From the NCBI RefSeq assembly GCF_036898095.1, contig NC_090729.1, forward strand, positions 76,572,789-76,636,788: a DNA stretch of 64,000 nt. Direction: 5' to 3'. The position numbers and the translations under genes are program-made. This document shows, in pieces, positions 63,431 to 64,000 of the stretch. The first letter of the stretch is position 1; each line of letters starts with the position of its first letter. This DNA is from Palaemon carinicauda (Eukaryota; Arthropoda; Malacostraca; Decapoda; Palaemonidae). Below the pieces are notes generated by a model. It had not been told where the DNA came from, searched no databases, and saw nothing but the letters and a program-made list of their open reading frames with translations.

Positions 63431-64000
63431 TTTTATTTTCCTTAGTAAAATAAATTTTTGAATATACTTACCCGATGATCATGTAGCTGTCAACTCTGTT
63501 GCCCGACAGAAAAAACCTAAGGTCGGGATACGCCAGCGATCGCTATACAGGTGGGGGTGTACAACAACAGCGCCATCTGTCGAGTAGGTACTCAGGTACT
63601 TCTTGTCAACAAGAACCAATTTTCTCCTCGGTCCACTGGGTCTCTATGGGGAGGAAGGGAGGGTCCTTAAATTCATGATCATCGGGTAAGTATATTCAAA
63701 AATTTATTTTACTAAGGAAAATAACATTTTTCAATATTAATCTTACCCGATGATCATGTAGCTGATTCACACCCAGGGGGGTAGGTGGAGACCAGCATAC
63801 ATGTTAACATTAGAAGCTAAGTATCCCGTATTTCATTTTAGCAGTTATTCAAAATAACAAACATAAAATAAATAAGTACCTGGTAAGGAAGTCGACTTGA
63901 ACAATTACTCTGCCTTTTTAAGTACGTCTTCCTTACTGAGCCTAGCGATCCTCTTAGGATGCTGAGAGACTCCTAGGTGCTGAAGTATGAAGGGCTGCAA
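63431..64000 (-). mobile_element. Left terminal unit and 3' flank of DIRS-like element B (runs off the window)
   Basis: Outer arm ~63,431-63,486, ITR block (cgccagcgatcgctatacag), inner arm ~63,674-63,731, then the junction segment with cttacccgatgatcatgtag. The following ~250 bases align with 41,000-41,280 of element A (agtacctggtaaggaagtcg), so B is a close but distinct relative in the same orientation. Its coding region should begin just beyond the window. Confidence 0.9.

Overview
The window looks like a gene-poor, transposon-packed stretch of a large invertebrate genome, most likely a decapod crustacean. That is an inference. It rests on many DIRS-like tyrosine-recombinase (YR) retrotransposons, a group established as abundant in decapods, and on a LINE 3' end, a tRNA-derived SINE and inverted-repeat elements that I associate with decapod DNA from memory. 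I see no convincing host protein gene, no complete tRNA or rRNA, and nothing bacterial or viral. The DNA is a mosaic of nested, mostly decayed mobile elements separated by AT-rich sequence and microsatellites.

Layout. 1-9.3 kb: inverted-repeat elements, a LINE 3' fragment, a SINE and LINE-derived pieces. 9.3-25.3 kb: relics of at least two DIRS-like copies (F with a left end, G with a right end), cut by a long (TA)n tract and a broken hAT transposase. 27.1-38.3 kb: DIRS element E with both ends, whose gag region carries a near-full-length LINE with one intact 982-residue endonuclease/reverse-transcriptase ORF. 39.4-39.9 kb: another LINE tail. 40.7-47.2 kb: DIRS element A, the best-preserved element, with terminal repeats that look identical and open gag, RT-RNase H and YR frames. 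48.6-60.8 kb: an older DIRS copy (D) whose gag is split twice, by a whole DIRS element (C, 49.9-56.3 kb) and by a Tigger/pogo DNA transposon (57.9-60.5 kb). 60.8-63.4 kb: degenerate DIRS and a possible hAT end. 63.4-64 kb: the left end of a further DIRS element (B), a relative of A.

Every DIRS-like copy whose direction I could read (A, B, C, D, E, F, G, H) codes on the minus strand. From right to left the order is gag, reverse transcriptase, RNase H, tyrosine recombinase. In five copies (A, B, C, E, F) the left end has the same plan: an outer arm, a unique block, an inverted inner arm, then a segment matching the opposite end. Within each copy the arms match each other, while between copies they differ. 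This is what replication through a circle with templated ends should leave. The C-in-D insertion shows the target site and junction directly: crossover inside a short A run, with no target duplication.
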